From the NCBI GenBank assembly GCA_030145945.1, contig JASLDK010000277.1:1-6964 (forward strand): 6,964 bases of DNA, given 5' to 3'. The notes under the pieces are model-generated. The model had not been told where the DNA came from, did not search any database, and saw only the letters and a program-made list of their open reading frames with translations. Source of the stretch: Nocardioides sp. GTDB lineage: Bacteria > Actinomycetota > Actinomycetes > Propionibacteriales > Nocardioidaceae. Of this stretch, positions 4,300 through 6,964 are shown piece after piece (position 1 is the first letter of the stretch; the number at the start of each line of letters is the position of its first letter). Position numbers and translations under genes: made by a program.

Positions 4300-5589
4300 T
4301 CAGCCCTGGTAGCGCGGGAACGCGGCCCGGCCGGCGTACCGCGCGGCGTCGCCGAGCTCGTCCTCGATGCGCAGCAGCTGGTTGTACTTGGCGACCCTCT
4401 CGGACCGTGCCGGGGCGCCGGTCTTGATCTGGCCGCAGTTGGTCGCGACCGCGAGGTCGGCGATCGTGGTGTCCTCGGTCTCGCCGGAGCGGTGGCTCAT
4501 CATGCAGCGGTAGCCGTTGCGGTGCGCGAGCTCGACGGAGTCGAGGGTCTCGGTCAGCGATCCGATCTGGTTGACCTTGACCAGGAGCGCATTGGCCTGG
4601 CCACCCTCGATGCCACGCTGCAGACGCTCCACGTTGGTGACGAACAGGTCGTCGCCGACGAGCTGGGTCTTGTCGCCGAGGGCGTCGGTGATGGCCTTCC
4701 AGCCCTCCCAGTCGTCCTCGTTGAGCGGGTCCTCGATGCTCACGATCGGGTAGTTGGCGACGAGGTCGGCGTAGTAGGAGATCATCTCATCGGCCGACTT
4801 CTTGGCGCCCTCGAAGGTGTAGCCACCATCACCCTCGTCGGCGCTGTAGAACTCGGAGGCCGCGACGTCGAGCGCGAGCACGACGTCGGTGCCGAGCTCG
4901 TAGCCGGCCTTGGCGATCGCCTCGGCGATCAGGTCGAGCGCCGCACGGTTGGACTCGAGGTCGGGCGCGAAGCCACCCTCGTCCCCGACGCCGGTCGCGA
5001 GACCCTTCTCCTTCAGCACGGACTTCAGCGCGTGGTAGACCTCGGCGCCCACGCGCAGGGCCTCGCGGAAGGTCGGCGCACCGATCGGCGCGATCATGAA
5101 CTCCTGGATGTCGACGTTGGTGTCCGCGTGGGCACCGCCGTTGAGGATGTTCATCATCGGGACCGGCAGCAGGTGGGCGTTGGGGCCACCGACGTAGCGG
5201 TAGAGCGGCAGGTCGGCAGCGTCAGCGGCGGCACGGGCGACGGCGAGCGAGACGCCGAGGATCGCGTTGGCGCCGACCTTCGCCTTGTTGGGCGTGCCGT
5301 CGGTCTCGAGGAGCGTCTGGTCGATCAGCCGCTGGTCGGCGGCGTCGAGGCCCTCGATGGCCGGGCCGAGGGTCTGGATGACCGCGTCGACGGCCTGGTG
5401 GACGCCCTTGCCGACGTACCGGTCACCGCCGTCACGGAGCTCGACGGCCTCGAAGGCACCGGTGGAGGCGCCGCTCGGAACGGCTGCCCGGGCGAAGGAG
5501 CCGTCCTCGAGGAGGACCTCGACCTCGACGGTGGGGTTGCCGCGCGAGTCAAGGATCTCGCGTGCTCCGACGGCTTCGATGGCTGCCAC
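4300..5589 (-). CDS. eno: Enolase (phosphopyruvate hydratase)
   Basis: This 429-aa glycolytic enzyme interconverts 2-phosphoglycerate and phosphoenolpyruvate with Mg2+ in the cytoplasm. The length and every hallmark fit the family. GAREILDSRGNPTVEVEV is at 8-25, the flexible loop PSGASTGAFEAVELRDGG at 38-55, and GGAHADTN at 151-158 with His154. Catalytic Glu204 lies in GDEGGFAPD, and the Mg2+ ligands are Asp241 (ALDVAAS), Glu286 (SIEDPL) and Asp313 (VGDDLFVTN). The signature LLVKVNQIGSLTET is at 335-348 with catalytic Lys338; SHRSGETED carries His366 and GQIKTGAPARSER carries Lys389. The start is GTG at 5589, with AGGAG eight bases upstream. The gene is first in the minus-strand run, so its promoter probably drives the division, DUF501 and ppx genes too. 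I see no missing or altered key residue. Confidence 0.98.
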   Translation of the reverse strand: MAAIEAVGAREILDSRGNPTVEVEVLLEDGSFARAAVPSGASTGAFEAVELRDGGDRYVGKGVHQAVDAVIQTLGPAIEGLDAADQRLIDQTLLETDGTPNKAKVGANAILGVSLAVARAAADAADLPLYRYVGGPNAHLLPVPMMNILNGGAHADTNVDIQEFMIAPIGAPTFREALRVGAEVYHALKSVLKEKGLATGVGDEGGFAPDLESNRAALDLIAEAIAKAGYELGTDVVLALDVAASEFYSADEGDGGYTFEGAKKSADEMISYYADLVANYPIVSIEDPLNEDDWEGWKAITDALGDKTQLVGDDLFVTNVERLQRGIEGGQANALLVKVNQIGSLTETLDSVELAHRNGYRCMMSHRSGETEDTTIADLAVATNCGQIKTGAPARSERVAKYNQLLRIEDELGDAARYAGRAAFPRYQG

Positions 5590-5597
5590 GTGTGTTG

Positions 5598-5602
5598 CTC
5601 CT
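5598..5602 (-). promoter_or_regulatory. Ribosome binding site of eno
   Basis: AGGAG lies eight bases before the GTG at 5589-5587 and supports this non-ATG start; no in-frame ATG is close by. Confidence 0.7.
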
Positions 5603-5633
5603 GGTGTTCGGGGTGGGGCTTTCGTCCGCGGTC

Positions 5634-5639
5634 AGCCTA
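5634..5639 (-). promoter_or_regulatory. Candidate -10 box of the eno promoter
   Basis: TAGGCT on the minus strand fits the actinobacterial -10 pattern TANNNT and would give a leader of roughly 40 nt before eno. No recognisable -35 hexamer lies 16-19 bp upstream. The 123-bp divergent gap (5590-5712) must hold promoters for both eno and the DUF202 gene. The only other structure I see there is a short palindrome, CCACGGCGTGG, at 5670-5680. Confidence 0.35.
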
Positions 5640-5712
5640 GACCTCAGGCCCCCTCGGACCGGGCAGCGACCACGGCGTGGCCCCGCTCACGATGTGCGGC
5701 ATCCTGTCCCCT

Positions 5713-6093
5713 GTGAGCAGTGGCGAGGAGCAGTCGGTACGCCGACCGCGGCGGGTGTACGGCGTGGGGCGCGATCCCGAGCCGCGCGACTCGCTCTCCA
5801 ACGAGCGGACCTTCCTGGCCTGGGTCCGCACGGCGTTGGCGCTCGTCGCCGGAGCAGTTGCGGTGAGCTCCCCGGCCCTGGAGTTCTCCGCCAGCGCCCG
5901 CTTCACGCTGTCACTGGGGCTGGTGCTGGTGGCGGCCATCGCGCTCGGCGTCGGCTGGCATCGCTGGACCCGCACCGAGATCTCCATGCGCACCGGCACC
6001 ACCCCGCCCGGATTCACCGGCGGCATCGTGGTGCTGGCCGCCATCGGTCTGTTGATGGCGGGCGCTCTCCTGGCCGCGATGCTGGTCCGCTGA
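5713..6093 (+). CDS. DUF202 (YidH-like) small membrane protein
   Basis: This is a 126-aa protein if it starts at the GTG at 5713. A short cytoplasmic leader, RRPRRVYGVGRDPEPRDS, is followed by the DUF202 hallmark LSNERTFLAWVRTALAL (28-44), which begins the first membrane helix (about 33-52). Further helices are at about 64-82 and 103-123, with a basic loop (HRWTRTEISMR) between the second and third. The family is widespread in bacteria as small three-helix inner-membrane proteins with no firm function. The start is uncertain: ATG at 5692 would give 133 aa and GTG at 5677 would give 138 aa, and none of the three has a clear ribosome binding site. I prefer 5713 because GTGAGCAG gives a VSS... 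opening typical of actinobacterial proteins. The gene is divergent from eno and 15 bp upstream of the hydroxylase gene. Confidence 0.82.
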   Translation: MSSGEEQSVRRPRRVYGVGRDPEPRDSLSNERTFLAWVRTALALVAGAVAVSSPALEFSASARFTLSLGLVLVAAIALGVGWHRWTRTEISMRTGTTPPGFTGGIVVLAAIGLLMAGALLAAMLVR

Positions 6094-6108
6094 AGAGACG
6101 AGCCAGCG

Positions 6109-6964
6109 ATGCACGACGTACTCGACCCGATGAAGAACCCGGTGACCTATGCGATCCCGTTCTTCCTGCTGACGATCCTGATCGAGCTGGCTGCGCTGAA
6201 GTGGCTCGACCACGACAATGACGACCCCCGGCTGCCGACGGGCTACGACGCCAAGGACACCCGCACCAGCCTCGCGATGGGCCTGATCTCGTTGGCCTTC
6301 ACGGTGGCCTTCAAGATCGGTTCGTTCGTGGTCTACACGCTGGTCTTCGTGCACCTGACCGCGCTGCGGTTGCCGGTCGACGCATGGTGGTACTGGCCGC
6401 TGCTCATCGCCGCGGTCGATCTCGGTTTCTACGGCTCCCACCGCTTCGTGCACCGCGTCAACGTCGGCTGGGCCGCTCACCAGGCTCACCACTCCAGCGA
6501 ATACATGAACTTCGGCACAGCCCTGCGCCAGAAGTGGAACCCATGGTTCGAGTTCTTCTTCTGGCTGCCGCTGCCGTTCCTCGGCTTCGAGCCGTGGACC
6601 ATCTACGTCGCCTTCGGCGTCAACCTGATCTTCCAGTTCTTCGTGCACACCGAGACCATCGACAAACTGCCGCGGCCCGTCGAGTGGGTGTTCAACACCC
6701 CGTCCCACCACCGTGTGCATCACGGCTCGGACCCCGAATATCTCGACAAGAACTACGCCGGGATGTTGATCGTGTGGGACCGAATGTTCGGCACCTTCCA
6801 GCCCGAGCTGCACCGGCCGACGTACGGACTCACCAAACCGGTCGGGACCTACAACCTGCTCACGCTGCAGTACGGCGACTACGCGCAGATCACACGCGAC
6901 GTCCGGGCGGCCGGGTCCCTGCGCGACCGCCTGGGCTACCTGTTCGGACCGCCCGGATGGAGCC
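6109..6964 (+). CDS. Sterol desaturase/fatty-acid hydroxylase family protein, 3' end missing
   Basis: The frame is open from ATG at 6109 to the window edge: 285 codons, no stop. This is a membrane di-iron oxygenase-type protein. Its histidine clusters are HRFVH (111-115, HX3H), HQAHH (124-128, HX2HH) and HRVHH (201-205, HX2HH), plus the conserved FVHTE around His180. The stretch NTPSHHRVHHGSDPEYLDKN and the following YAGMLIVWDRMFGTF are characteristic of the family. Hydrophobic segments are at about 13-30, 55-85, 94-108, 147-160 and 164-180, so the histidines would face the cytoplasm. Such enzymes hydroxylate or desaturate lipids such as fatty acids, sterols, carotenoids or alkylglycerols; the substrate here is unknown. 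At 285 residues it is near the usual 290-330, so only a short tail should be missing. It starts 15 bp after the DUF202 stop with only a weak GA-rich sequence upstream, suggesting a shared transcript. Confidence 0.9.
   Translation, partial: MHDVLDPMKNPVTYAIPFFLLTILIELAALKWLDHDNDDPRLPTGYDAKDTRTSLAMGLISLAFTVAFKIGSFVVYTLVFVHLTALRLPVDAWWYWPLLIAAVDLGFYGSHRFVHRVNVGWAAHQAHHSSEYMNFGTALRQKWNPWFEFFFWLPLPFLGFEPWTIYVAFGVNLIFQFFVHTETIDKLPRPVEWVFNTPSHHRVHHGSDPEYLDKNYAGMLIVWDRMFGTFQPELHRPTYGLTKPVGTYNLLTLQYGDYAQITRDVRAAGSLRDRLGYLFGPPGWS

Noticed and set aside
4492..5640. 382-codon plus-strand frame antisense to eno
   Set aside because: It is a mirror of the enolase codons (rich in Val, Gly, Asp and Leu) with no family signature; enolase on the other strand is unambiguous.
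5670..5680. Short palindrome CCACGGCGTGG in the eno–DUF202 gap
   Set aside because: It has five-base arms only, at a distance that fits neither candidate promoter well; too weak to call an operator.
5911..6813. 300-codon minus-strand frame opposite the DUF202 and hydroxylase genes
   Set aside because: The plus strand shows the full histidine clusters of the hydroxylase; the minus frame is His/Gln/Glu/Val-rich antisense with no domain.

Overview
The window looks like chromosomal DNA of a high-GC actinobacterium. The closest overall impression is Nocardioidaceae (Nocardioides-like), but this is inferred from protein style and gene order, not from a search. The evidence is GC-rich third codon positions, frequent GTG starts, GTGA stop/start overlaps, no TTA codon in any protein gene, and an eno–ftsB/divIC-like–DUF501–ppx order that also occurs around enolase in mycobacteria (Rv1023–Rv1026).

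Layout. Nearly everything from 5589 down to 1 is on the minus strand. A candidate enolase promoter at about 5634-5639 starts a compact run: eno (5589-4300), an FtsB/DivIC-type septum protein (4282-3686), DUF501 (3689-3150), a Ppx/GppA exopolyphosphatase (3153-2230), a double-ACT protein (2199-1663), peptide deformylase (1666-1091), and a tRNA with anticodon UAA (1073-1000) only 17 nt after the deformylase stop. A SAM-dependent methyltransferase with a His-rich N-terminus (949-248) follows, preceded by a clean inverted repeat. The last gene on this strand is the 5' end of a Bax inhibitor-1/YccA-family membrane protein (96-1, cut by the window edge). Its leader holds a palindrome and overlapping hairpins. 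On the plus strand, divergent from eno, lie a small DUF202 membrane protein (5713-6093) and, 15 bp later, a sterol desaturase/fatty-acid hydroxylase family protein (6109 to the window end, 3' end missing).

How the genes fit together. The minus-strand run mixes glycolysis (enolase), division (FtsB-like), polyphosphate/ppGpp-related phosphohydrolysis (Ppx), amino-acid sensing (ACT) and N-terminal protein maturation (deformylase). This is a growth-linked housekeeping cluster, translationally coupled at three junctions, rather than one pathway. The plus-strand pair are both membrane proteins and probably share a transcript.

The main oddity is the tRNA. Its UAA anticodon predicts leucine, but it has a 5-nt variable region (class I) instead of the long variable arm normal for bacterial tRNA-Leu, and the window contains no UUA codon for it to read. 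I see no mobile element, CRISPR array, rRNA or phage gene, and no gene-free stretch longer than 300 bases. The longest gaps are 97-247 and 5590-5712, and both are described below.
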